Shown: in pieces, positions 1 through 8,203 of the stretch
How the letters are laid out: the number at the start of each line of letters is the position of its first letter
Position numbering within the stretch: the first letter of the stretch is position 1
From: Bacillota bacterium
Lineage (GTDB): Bacteria; Bacillota; Clostridia; Christensenellales; Pumilibacteraceae
Length of the DNA stretch: 64,000 nucleotides
Assembly (NCBI GenBank): GCA_009780135.1
Contig: WRAP01000004.1
Span: forward strand, 1-64,000
Reading direction: 5' to 3'
Notes under the pieces: model-generated
What the model saw: the letters and a program-made list of their open reading frames with translations, nothing else
What the model was told of the DNA's origin: nothing
The model's database searches: none
Position numbers and translations under genes: made by a program

Positions 1-69
1 AAAGTAATAATTATTTTTATCTGTATTTTTAATCTTTTTATCATATGTAACTTATCCTTTTTAGAAAAG

Positions 70-145
70 ATCTTCCCCCTTCATATATAGAGAGTGTTAA
101 AAGTGGCAAAAGGTTGCAAAAAAGTCTTTCCAATTTATGGAATTT
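70..145 (-). repeat. 76-bp repeat, copy 1 (ECF-promoter-like)
   Basis: This stretch matches 8019..8094 in the same orientation with about 8 mismatches in 76. Read leftward it holds GCAACC, an AT-rich spacer of about 20 nt and CTCTATATATG, a layout that resembles ECF-sigma promoters (AAC-containing -35, TCTA-type -10). The right end contains a TTCCA/TGGAA hairpin and overlaps the last codons of the sigma gene. It would drive a gene left of the window. The promoter role is inference; the repeat itself is directly visible. Confidence 0.7.
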
Positions 146-614
146 CTTGCAAATGTCGCAGTTTTTCATTTATATTATAAATATCTTCTTTTATTGCAGC
201 TTGCGGATATTCCAATACCTCAGATATTTCATTTAGTTCATATTTGCAAAGATAGTACATATTAAATATCTCACGCTCTTTATCTGTTAACACTTTTATG
301 CTGTCGCTTAATAGTTTAATGTAAGTATCGGAAGGGTGTGAGGCATTATCTTTTTGCATATAACGAATAGCAAGACCGCGTATGGTTGTAGCAATCCAAT
401 TTATAGGATTATCAATATATTCTTTGCCGTATGCTCCGTCTAAAATACGCTTAAAAAAATCCGACATAATTTTATCCGCAATTTCAGAATTTTTTACTAT
501 TTCAAAAGCAATAAATATAATTAGCTCTCTATAACTATTATAGATAAGCTTAATTTTTGCTTTATCGCCTTTGCAAATTTTTTGTAAGAATAAATTAAAT
601 TCTTTTACTTTCAT
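135..614 (-). CDS. ECF-type RNA polymerase sigma factor
   Basis: A small sigma-70-family protein that would direct RNA polymerase to a limited regulon. At 159 aa it has the normal ECF size. Residues about 10-75 fit region 2 (EIADKIMSDFF) and about 105-155 the region 4 helix-turn-helix (LTDKEREIFNMYYL, then ELNEISEVLEYP). The ATG start has no clear ribosome-binding site. It diverges from the deacetylase gene. Its 3' end runs into the 76-bp repeat, whose promoter-like elements read away from it, so a target or anti-sigma gene may lie just outside the window. The family is clear. The signal and regulon are unknown. Confidence 0.8.
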   Translation of the reverse strand: MKVKEFNLFLQKICKGDKAKIKLIYNSYRELIIFIAFEIVKNSEIADKIMSDFFKRILDGAYGKEYIDNPINWIATTIRGLAIRYMQKDNASHPSDTYIKLLSDSIKVLTDKEREIFNMYYLCKYELNEISEVLEYPQAAIKEDIYNINEKLRHLQEIP

Positions 615-760
615 AATTTTTTTCTTTAGTGGTTGTTGCGTAAATTATTAAAAATATTTGTTTGTGTAAAAATTATTTTTATATGAAATAAGTATACTAA
701 TTTTATATCACATTGTAAAATATTTGTAAAGTACTTTTTAGCAATATTAAATAATGTTTC

Positions 761-789
761 TTGTATAAAAAGTTGTAAAATCCTAACAC
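761..789 (+). promoter_or_regulatory. possible promoter of the deacetylase gene
   Basis: TTGTAT (761-766), a 17-nt spacer and TAACAC (784-789) lie 8 nt before the ATG at 798. If used, the transcript would begin almost at the start codon. The -10 is a weak match, so this is tentative. Confidence 0.35.
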
Positions 790-797
790 TAATATAT

Positions 798-1661
798 ATG
801 AAAAAAGTTAAGGTTTCTATATTTATTGCAATATTTTTAGTGTTAATACTTTCGACTGTGGTTTTAGGTGGTAATGTTGTTGCTTCTGCTTATTTAGATA
901 AAGAAGAAGATGCTCAAAAAAAAGGCACTCCTCTCATAATACTAATGTATCACGAATTATCGGATAGAAAATGTAGCGAACATATTTTATCGCCTGCTAC
1001 ATTTGAGGCGGATATAAAATATCTATCGGATAATGGCTATACAAGTATACTTATGCAAGATATTATAAATTTTGTAGAAAATGGCACTCCGCTACCGGCT
1101 AAGCCTGTTATGATTACTTTTGACGATGGTGGAAAAACCGATTATACAAAAGCCTATCCTATACTTAAAAAATACAATACTAAAGCGGTTTTTAGTGTTG
1201 TCGGGCATTATTTGGAAAGAATGTATAACGAGGACGGCGAGTTAAACGGTGTTTATGTAAACTCGACAACTTATGCTATGCTAAGAGAAATGCTCGATAG
1301 TGGACTAATAGAAGTTGCTAATCATACCTATAGGTTACATTCGCTAGAGGGTAGAAAGGGACTAAAAAATAAATCGAGAGAAAAATATGAAGATTATAAA
1401 ATTGTTTTAGAAAACGACTTAAAAAAATTAGACGGGTTGTTAGAAAAAAAACTTGGAATTGTGCCTTCTACTATTGCCTTTCCGTACGGAGCTTATAGCA
1501 AGGATACTCTAAAAATAATCAAAGAACTTGGTTATAAAGCATCGCTAACCTGTAACGAAGGTATAAATTACATTACTCCAGAAACTAATCTATATCTCCT
1601 AAAACGCTACAATCGCAACCCAAACAGAAGCATTCAAAAACTGTTTGAGAAAATAACTTAA
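798..1661 (+). CDS. polysaccharide deacetylase (NodB domain), membrane-anchored or secreted
   Basis: Carbohydrate esterase family 4 enzyme that removes acetyl groups from peptidoglycan or another N-acetylated polysaccharide outside the cell. A hydrophobic segment at residues 6-24 is a signal anchor. The NodB motifs are visible: TFDDG at 107-111 (metal and catalytic Asp), NHTYRLHS at 175-182 (two metal His) and AFPYGAY in motif 3. The total of 287 aa suits the single-domain form. There is no strong ribosome-binding site before the ATG. The gene stands alone, divergent from the sigma factor and convergent with the protease cassette. Substrate cannot be told from sequence. Confidence 0.85.
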   Translation: MKKVKVSIFIAIFLVLILSTVVLGGNVVASAYLDKEEDAQKKGTPLIILMYHELSDRKCSEHILSPATFEADIKYLSDNGYTSILMQDIINFVENGTPLPAKPVMITFDDGGKTDYTKAYPILKKYNTKAVFSVVGHYLERMYNEDGELNGVYVNSTTYAMLREMLDSGLIEVANHTYRLHSLEGRKGLKNKSREKYEDYKIVLENDLKKLDGLLEKKLGIVPSTIAFPYGAYSKDTLKIIKELGYKASLTCNEGINYITPETNLYLLKRYNRNPNRSIQKLFEKIT

Positions 1662-1705
1662 TGATTTGATTTTCTAGTTTGTTATAATTTTTTGATTGCT
1701 AAAAA

Positions 1706-4036
1706 TCAAGGAACTGTAACATGTAAGAAAAATTGAGAAACCATAAAAATAGCATTTGTTGGATAACCTATCACAACATCTCTACCGGTATGTATAACAT
1801 ATAAATATATCCATAATCCAACAGGTGTTGGTGTATTTGATATAACCCATGTAAGACTTTCATCTACACCATTCGCTCTTGCCATTATTAGACCTGTAGC
1901 ATTTCGCATAGCTGTACTCACAGCAGCCCAACTTGTAATATGTCCAGGAATCCTAAGTAATATATATGTACGATTAAAACGACCTTCACTAGCACCTATC
2001 CCTATACTTGGCGACCTAAAAAGAACAAAAGAGGCTTCGTCATCTATTCTAATCCCAGCCGACACAGTAATACCATAAACTCTTCGATAAAATGTTAGGG
2101 TAATATTCCTTGGATGAATACGGTTAATTGTTACACTAGACATACTCCCCCATCTTTCTTGATATACAGAAAAGCTACAATTAGGAACATAAATTCTTAA
2201 ATTCGAATGAGTATTATCTAAAGCCCTAGCACCTAATGTCGTTAAGTGTTGTACACCTAGTGTAAATGTCCGCTCTACAAAGATTCTACTAAGCATTGTA
2301 TTATTTCTAAACGCATCAGCACCTATAGTTCTAACGCTAGCCGGAATATGTACTGTTGTAATAGAAGGCTGATTTATAAAAGCGTTAGGAGCTATTGCGG
2401 TTACTCCATAGGGTATATTCACAATCCCGTTAAAATTTATAGACGGAGTAAAATCAGTTATAGTACTATTATTATCTATTGTAAAAATTCCTAATTCACT
2501 TGCTTTTCTTACCGCAGCGTGGGCATTAAGACGACCATTACTAACACTAAGACCTTGCAGTGGATTACTTCCATTTACATTTGGAATATATGCTGTATTG
2601 ATGAGTATTTCTCTAATTTGTACAGGATTTATATTTTGATTTATAGACATCATTAAAGCAACCGTTCCCGCAACAAAAGGAGCAGCTTGGCTTGTCCCAT
2701 TCCAACTAATATACCCATCAGTTGTAATTGGACCCCAAGGATCGCTAATTAGTACTGGAACAGTGCTAATTATATTGTGTCCAGGTGCAAAAATACTTAC
2801 TGACTTTGCTCCATAATTAGAACCCATCGTCCCACCAAAATGTGCTCTACTTTCAATGCCGCCCACTGATTGTGTAGCACCAACTGATATAACTCTTGGA
2901 TTAGTGAGCGAAAAATTTGTTGGCCACATAGGTGTGCCTGTGTCATTATTTTGACCACTATTACCGGAACTAGTAACAAAACTACCGGTAAAGCTTTCAA
3001 GTTCGGCTTCTAATGCATTAAGTTGAATAGCATTAGAACCCCAATCCACACCACTAAAATTCAAAATTTGAATGCCATTACTGGCCGCAAAGTTTACAGC
3101 ACGAGCATACCAACTTAATGCCCCGGTATTCCATACTGTAGAAAATACTCTTAAAGATACTATGCGTACATTTCTAGCCACACCAAAAATTTCAACTCCT
3201 TGACCCGCTATAATTCCTGCAACATGTGTTCCATGCCCAGTTTCATCAAAATGATCTACTATAGGGACACCTGCAACAACACCTGTAGTAAAATCCCTAT
3301 GCAATGTAGGAGTGCTAATGTGTATTGCGTTTGCTAAATCAGGGTGTGTCACATCTATTCCACTATCCATAACACCAACAATTATATCATCGCAGCCAGT
3401 AGTTATGTCCCATGCGGCTAGTGTATTTATCCCATGTATTCCGTGCAACCCCCATTGCTGGTCAAAACGAACAGGCTTTGATGTCGTTTTATGTTCTGAA
3501 TCAGACTTTTGTGTTGCCTCCACACTTCCGATCATTGAAAATAAATAATTCGGTTCAGCTGCCCAAACATCATCCCTAGCTTCAAGAAGCCTAATTGATT
3601 GCAAGACTTTCTCCCTCGTACCATTTCTCATTCTAAGTAAAAGTATTCGTCTAAAAGCACTTGCATCAACAAGCACATTAGAATCTTCTATTCTACTTTG
3701 GCTATTTTGACAACTAGCCCGTGCAATTTGTTGCTCTACATAGTTTACTGTAAATGATGTCAAATCCTCTATGTCAACAACATCAATTTCTGGAAAATCC
3801 GCTGGTGTGTAATTAAGAAATTTTTGCGAAGCACTTAGTGTCAAAGTAACAATTATTTCGTCTTCAGTAAAATTGTTATCAAGAGTTGCCCTATTTATTC
3901 TTGCCTCTTCTGAAAATTCATAAGTAAAATAATAAGCATAAGCTTGCCTCGGATAATATACTTGCATTCCTAATGTTAAAACAGTAGTAACAAGTATAAG
4001 CAGCATAATAATGGATTTTTTAATTTTTTTGTTCAT
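1706..4036 (-). CDS. subtilisin-like serine protease (S8) with BspA-type LRR region, secreted
   Basis: Exported S8 peptidase of 776 aa. I place the start at the ATG ending at 4036, because AAAGGAGA lies just before it and a signal peptide (MNKKIKKSIIMLLI) follows; a further in-frame ATG at 4084 would overlap the upstream gene. Counted from this start, the catalytic triad is D224 (VMDSGID), H268 (GHGTHVAG) and S449 (GTSQAAP), with the oxyanion Asn in SSGNSG, so it looks active. Residues about 20-190 form a pro-region. After the protease domain comes one or two LRR_5 (BspA-like) units (GVTAIAPNAF, SVRTIGADAF) and a C-terminal domain I do not recognise. It lies 22 nt after a lipoprotein gene, an arrangement repeated in the paralogous cassette at 5.1-8.0 kb. 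Substrate unknown. Confidence 0.9.
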   Translation of the reverse strand: MNKKIKKSIIMLLILVTTVLTLGMQVYYPRQAYAYYFTYEFSEEARINRATLDNNFTEDEIIVTLTLSASQKFLNYTPADFPEIDVVDIEDLTSFTVNYVEQQIARASCQNSQSRIEDSNVLVDASAFRRILLLRMRNGTREKVLQSIRLLEARDDVWAAEPNYLFSMIGSVEATQKSDSEHKTTSKPVRFDQQWGLHGIHGINTLAAWDITTGCDDIIVGVMDSGIDVTHPDLANAIHISTPTLHRDFTTGVVAGVPIVDHFDETGHGTHVAGIIAGQGVEIFGVARNVRIVSLRVFSTVWNTGALSWYARAVNFAASNGIQILNFSGVDWGSNAIQLNALEAELESFTGSFVTSSGNSGQNNDTGTPMWPTNFSLTNPRVISVGATQSVGGIESRAHFGGTMGSNYGAKSVSIFAPGHNIISTVPVLISDPWGPITTDGYISWNGTSQAAPFVAGTVALMMSINQNINPVQIREILINTAYIPNVNGSNPLQGLSVSNGRLNAHAAVRKASELGIFTIDNNSTITDFTPSINFNGIVNIPYGVTAIAPNAFINQPSITTVHIPASVRTIGADAFRNNTMLSRIFVERTFTLGVQHLTTLGARALDNTHSNLRIYVPNCSFSVYQERWGSMSSVTINRIHPRNITLTFYRRVYGITVSAGIRIDDEASFVLFRSPSIGIGASEGRFNRTYILLRIPGHITSWAAVSTAMRNATGLIMARANGVDESLTWVISNTPTPVGLWIYLYVIHTGRDVVIGYPTNAIFMVSQFFLHVTVP

Positions 4037-4058
4037 AATAAAATTTCTCCTTTTGTTT

Positions 4059-4787
4059 TTATAATTTCGGCCAAACAATGTCAAAGTCCGGACGGTTAAC
4101 CAAAAAATGATCGTGAAAACCAGGAGAGGGAAACATCGGTATCACCTGCTTGATAAATTCAAGACTCTCAAAATGCCTTATTGCTTCATATAATGTTTTA
4201 GAATTGAAATGCATTCCTGGATTCCAATATCCTCTTAGAAAAACCCAAGCAACCTGGCGAAGCTCGTCAACACGACTGTAACTTATACCAACAACATTCT
4301 CAATTCTAAAATGTCTATACTTAAATTCTGGAAAAGCGAAAGCTTTGCGAAACCTTATTTGAAATATCCCTAAAGGAGCACCAACACCATATGGTCCGCC
4401 ATTTAACAAATCTTCAATAGTACCATTCCAAATTTCTTTGGGATCTGTTAGGTCAAAGTGGCTCAATATCTCTGCCATTTCAGTGTCATCCTTTGATTCA
4501 ACAGCCCTTACCGCCGCTTTCGCCGTATCACGAGCAATACGCACTGCTGGTTTGCTTCCAGCCGCATTGATGTTAGTTCTGCCTATCTCTACATGACCCT
4601 GCAAAACAAGCCAATTCTCTGGGGTATAGTTAGCAACCCCCTTGCTTGTGGCATAATCCTCAAGTACAGTTATCGCAGTAGCACGATACTCCGCAAGCGA
4701 GGGATTGTTTAACTCACAAGCCGCTAATCCCACGACCGCTAATAGCATAACTATTGCAACCGCTATTCCTAAAATTTTCTTTTTCAT
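4059..4787 (-). CDS. small lipoprotein of the intact protease cassette
   Basis: A 242-aa lipoprotein of unknown function. The signal peptide ends in a lipobox (LAAC, Cys at residue 24), and AAGGAGG precedes the ATG. Residues 30-75 (YRATAITVLEDYATSKG and on) look helical and resemble the short helical repeats of surface proteins, but I cannot assign a family. The C-terminal half is rich in Phe, Arg and Trp. Its place directly before the S8 protease, mirrored by another lipoprotein before the second protease, suggests a partner role such as inhibitor, foldase or anchor. That is inference from position only. The two lipoproteins show no obvious sequence likeness beyond the signal peptide. Confidence 0.7.
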   Translation of the reverse strand: MKKKILGIAVAIVMLLAVVGLAACELNNPSLAEYRATAITVLEDYATSKGVANYTPENWLVLQGHVEIGRTNINAAGSKPAVRIARDTAKAAVRAVESKDDTEMAEILSHFDLTDPKEIWNGTIEDLLNGGPYGVGAPLGIFQIRFRKAFAFPEFKYRHFRIENVVGISYSRVDELRQVAWVFLRGYWNPGMHFNSKTLYEAIRHFESLEFIKQVIPMFPSPGFHDHFLVNRPDFDIVWPKL

Positions 4788-4844
4788 GGCAAAACCCTCC
4801 TTAGGTTTTTTGTTTCTATTTTTTGGTTTTATATAAACACAGGT

Positions 4845-5040
4845 TTCCCTGTATCAATCATGATAGAAGAAACAGCTTCGCTAAATACATTTGTAGCAGT
4901 CTCAACCACTCCACACGGAATATTCACAATCCCGTTAAAATTAGTAAATGGAGTAAAATTTGTTAAAATATTATTAGAATTTATTGTAAAAACATTAGCC
5001 TGAAGTGCTTTTGTTACCGCAGCATGGGCATTAAGTCTTG
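4845..5040 (-). pseudogene. partial duplicate of the broken protease gene (LRR segment)
   Basis: About 195 bp here match 5643..5837 inside the neighbouring protease pseudogene at a constant offset of 798 bp, with few mismatches over the best 170 bp (4870-5039) and a small gap near 4855. The coded segment is the linker and first LRR unit (TNFNGIVNIPYGV region). It has no start and runs out of frame on its left side. It is the scar of a tandem duplication that was then mostly deleted. Confidence 0.8.
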
Positions 5041-5080
5041 CGTATGGTTTTGAAAAAAACTAAAAATCGTTTAATTACTA

Positions 5081-7282
5081 CTAAACAAGCAGTATCGTTC
5101 TAATAAAATCAAAAATACCCGAAGTTCCGCTACCGGATATTCTAAATCTTATAGGAGTTCCCGACCAAAAATCATGTCCGAGGCAATCAAATAAGCATTC
5201 AAAACAATAAAAATAAAATCCTTCATAGAGTGTCAATGATGTACCCACAACCAACCATATCCATTCTCCAGTTCCGATACTCACATAAATATGCCCTCCG
5301 CCCGAAAAATCAGCATTAGCCAAACGAATATGAATACTGGAATTTATATTACTTGCCACAAAGCCTTCCTCTACCGGAACACCGTCAATTAAAAGCTGAG
5401 GATAAAAAGAAAAATTATTTGTTTGCTTAGCAAAAAGATTTTGAGGGCTTACCACAAATCTATTGCGAAAAACATCAAAAGTACAAACAGGAACAAACAT
5501 TCTTAAATTTGGATGCGTATTATGAAAAACCTGCATACCAAAAGAGGTTGCTCCGCCATCTGCCATTGTTCGATATAAATAAACTCTACTAAGCGATGTA
5601 GCATTAGCAAAAGCCAAGCTTCTAACCATCGTTACCGTACTTGGTATATGTATAGTCGTAATAGAGGCAATAGCTTCGCTAAACGCATTTGTAGCAATCT
5701 CAACCACTCCATACGGAATATTCACAATCCCGTTAAAATTAGTAAGTGGAGTAAAATTTGTTAAAATATTATTAGAATTTATTGTAAAAACATTAGCCTG
5801 AAATGCTTTTGTTACCGCAGCATGAGCATTAAGTCTGCCACCGCTTATACTTAGATGTTCTAATACTGCCATTCTATCGGCAGTATCCTTTATAATATTT
5901 CGTATAGTTGCCGGATGATATGCTAAAGCAGGATTTGCACTAATCATAAGGGCGGCTGTACCAACTACATGAGGAACTGCATGGGAAGTACCGTACACAT
6001 CAACAAACTGATTATTATCATGTCTAGTAGTTCTAATAGTAGCACCCGGAGCAAAAACACATACAGACCTAATGCCAAAATTAGAAGAGTTATCTCTTCC
6101 AATCCATCGTTGCTCATTTTGTCCAGTTAATTGAGTTGCCCCAACTACTATCTTACTATCTATACGCTCGTTATTTATTAGCCTATAAGAGTTATCCACA
6201 TTTCTATCGTCATTACCTGCAGAACCAACAAACAATCCCGGAAAGAGTCTAATAGCATCACGCACACCGGTATCATTTCTATGTGGTGTTGCACTAAGGC
6301 TTAGTATATGTATACGATTTTCGGTGTTCCAAAGATTAGTAGCCAAGCTAATACCGTGTATTATCCTAAACGGCTGATTATATGTATTATTTTCATTAGC
6401 TACCTTTAAGGAAACTAATTGTGCATTAGGAGCAACCCCTGTGGTTCTACCAGCTATTATGCCGGCAATACGGGTTCCATGTCTATGACAATCGTTAAAT
6501 GGATCTCCAGGAGTGAATATAAAGTTACCTACTCTTATTTCAAAAAAATCGTGCGATGTTTCTGTACATACTCTACTTGCTAAATCGGGATGTGTATTAT
6601 TTATACCTGTACTAAGCAAACCTATCCTAACACCTTGTCCTGTTGAAATTTGATGTGCTTGCCGAAGCTAAATTCTATTAAGATTCCATAAATTATAATT
6701 TGTTTGAGGTAAAGACAGCGGATTAAGCATAAAGCTATCTAATCCAATATAATCATTCGACGCTGATTCGATAGCACTATAGGTATTTGCCGAAGCACTA
6801 CGGATATCTGTGCGAGCTTCTAACAACTGTATACCATTTAGCACATTTTGCCTAGAAGGTACGGCTAAAGTTAGTACTAAAAACCTACGGAAATAATTTA
6901 TGTTTATACTCTCATTATAATTATAACCGGAAGCTCTAGCTCTTAGCTGATTATAAGCCAACTCTAAACCGGGTGTAATGCACTCAACCGACAACAGCTC
7001 AATTTCGGGAAAATCCTTTACGGTAAATTCTCTAAAATCTCTACTTACCTGCCTTTTTAGCACTACAAGTATTTTATCATTAGTAAAATTATCCTCTAGG
7101 GTAGTTGTGCTATATACCTTATAATCATCTTCTATAATTTCTCCGGTAATATAACATAAAGTGTAGCTAGGCAACTCTGTCAAAATGTTTTGTTCTATGG
7201 GATAATTACTAAATCCCGAAAGCAGAATAAATGCAAAAATGATGCTTATTATTATACTTAGTTTTTTAATTTTGTTTTTCAT
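5081..7282 (-). pseudogene. S8 protease paralogue broken by an in-frame TAG and lacking the catalytic Asp
   Basis: This is a full-length relative of the protease at 1706..4036 (signal peptide, pro-region, S8 domain, LRR_5 tail). A TAG at 6668-6670 stops it after 204 codons; the reading frame continues beyond it without shift (LRQAHQISTGQGVRIGLLS and on). The next start in frame is a TTG at 6619, inside the catalytic domain, so that ORF is not an independent gene. The catalytic Asp position reads LLSTGIN instead of VMDSGID (Ser codon at 6611-6613). His (HRHGTRIAG) and Ser (YGTSHAVP) motifs remain. The start at 7282 has an AAGGAAA site and sits 15 nt after the lipoprotein gene. The last ~100 residues differ from the intact paralogue. 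A non-enzymatic readthrough product is possible but unsupported. Confidence 0.85.
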
Positions 7283-7297
7283 TTGTTTTTTTCCTTG

Positions 7298-7969
7298 TTA
7301 TTGATATTTAAAAGCCGTTATTACAGGTACCGTACCAAAAGTCCAACCTACATTAGATATTATTTGATTTACTAGTTCATCTGGATAGCCACCAAATAGA
7401 GTTGACATTCGTACAGCATAAACACCGTTATATTCGCCAAAAAAGTCACGGATTATAATTGTATCTAATATTGTTGTGCCATAAGGTAAACGCCCATTGG
7501 AAATGTGCCATTTTAAATTTAAGTACACATGAATAATATCTATACCCAATCTTTCGCGGAAATCATTATAAAATGCTAGCTTTATATCACTTGCTGTATT
7601 AGGATTGATATCTGCTACTGTTGGTAGTACTTTTTGTGTATTAAAATCAATTCGTCTGATTCTAGTCCAATATTCTTCCGGCCAGCTTTTTTCGCCTACC
7701 CAAGTATCTTTGGTAGAATCTAAAACTTCTATTACTCTGCCACCGGTTACAAAATAAGCAATATGCTTTATATCTTCTCTTGTGATATATTCGCTGTCGT
7801 AAGCATGCTGTAAACTAAAATGCACACCCACCCTATCGCTACTGCTTGTAGTGTCTTGCTCGCTTGTTGTAGTCTCGCTACTAGGAAAAATTACCTCGCA
7901 AGCACTTAGCCCCACTAAAGCAAAAAGCATAATAAATGCTATTATTATTGTTATAAATTTTTTAATCAT
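7298..7969 (-). CDS. small lipoprotein of the broken protease cassette
   Basis: A 223-aa lipoprotein of unknown function with lipobox LSAC (Cys 24) and a Ser/Thr-rich linker (residues 30-45). AGGAGG precedes the ATG. The mature part contains alternating charged and hydrophobic stretches with no family I recognise. It is first in an operon with the degraded S8 protease and mirrors the lipoprotein at 4059..4787 in position, not clearly in sequence. Copy 2 of the 76-bp repeat lies about 50 bp upstream and reads toward this gene, so it may be ECF-controlled (inference). Confidence 0.65.
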   Translation of the reverse strand: MIKKFITIIIAFIMLFALVGLSACEVIFPSSETTTSEQDTTSSSDRVGVHFSLQHAYDSEYITREDIKHIAYFVTGGRVIEVLDSTKDTWVGEKSWPEEYWTRIRRIDFNTQKVLPTVADINPNTASDIKLAFYNDFRERLGIDIIHVYLNLKWHISNGRLPYGTTILDTIIIRDFFGEYNGVYAVRMSTLFGGYPDELVNQIISNVGWTFGTVPVITAFKYQ

Positions 7970-8018
7970 AAATATACATTCCTCCTAGTATTTTTGTTCT
8001 ATCATTTTTATCTTCGCC

Positions 8019-8094
8019 ATCTTCCCCCTTCGTATATAGAGGGTGCTAAAAAAGGCAAAAGGTTGCAAAAAACACCTTCCAATTTATGGAATTT
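8019..8094 (-). repeat. 76-bp repeat, copy 2 (ECF-promoter-like)
   Basis: Second copy of the element at 70..145, about 89% identical. Leftward it shows GCAACC, spacer and CCTCTATATACG, followed about 60 nt later by the AGGAGG and ATG of the lipoprotein at 7969. It shares the divergent intergenic region with the pyc promoter. A role as ECF promoter for the lipoprotein-protease cassette is inferred from layout. Confidence 0.65.
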
Positions 8095-8164
8095 TATAAA
8101 ACCTTTAATACATTATATGAAAAGTAGCCTTAATTGACAACTAAGTTTTTCGTTATTTTTCTGC

Positions 8165-8194
8165 TTGCATAAATTGGTAAAATTATATTATACT
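8165..8194 (+). promoter_or_regulatory. sigma-A promoter of pyc, nearly leaderless
   Basis: TTGCAT (8165-8170), an 18-nt spacer and TATACT (8189-8194). Only 9 nt separate the -10 from the ATG at 8204, so transcription should start within a few bases of the start codon. No ribosome-binding site is present, which agrees. Confidence 0.6.
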
Positions 8195-8203
8195 TAAATT
8201 GTT

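Noticed and set aside
5081-6619. Independent protease gene starting at TTG 6619
   Set aside because: The start lies inside the S8 domain and the frame continues upstream to the signal peptide through a single TAG; it is the 3' part of a broken gene.
6668-6670. TAG recoded as a sense codon
   Set aside because: The gene at 52163..53380 ends in TAG directly before a strong terminator, so TAG is a normal stop here.
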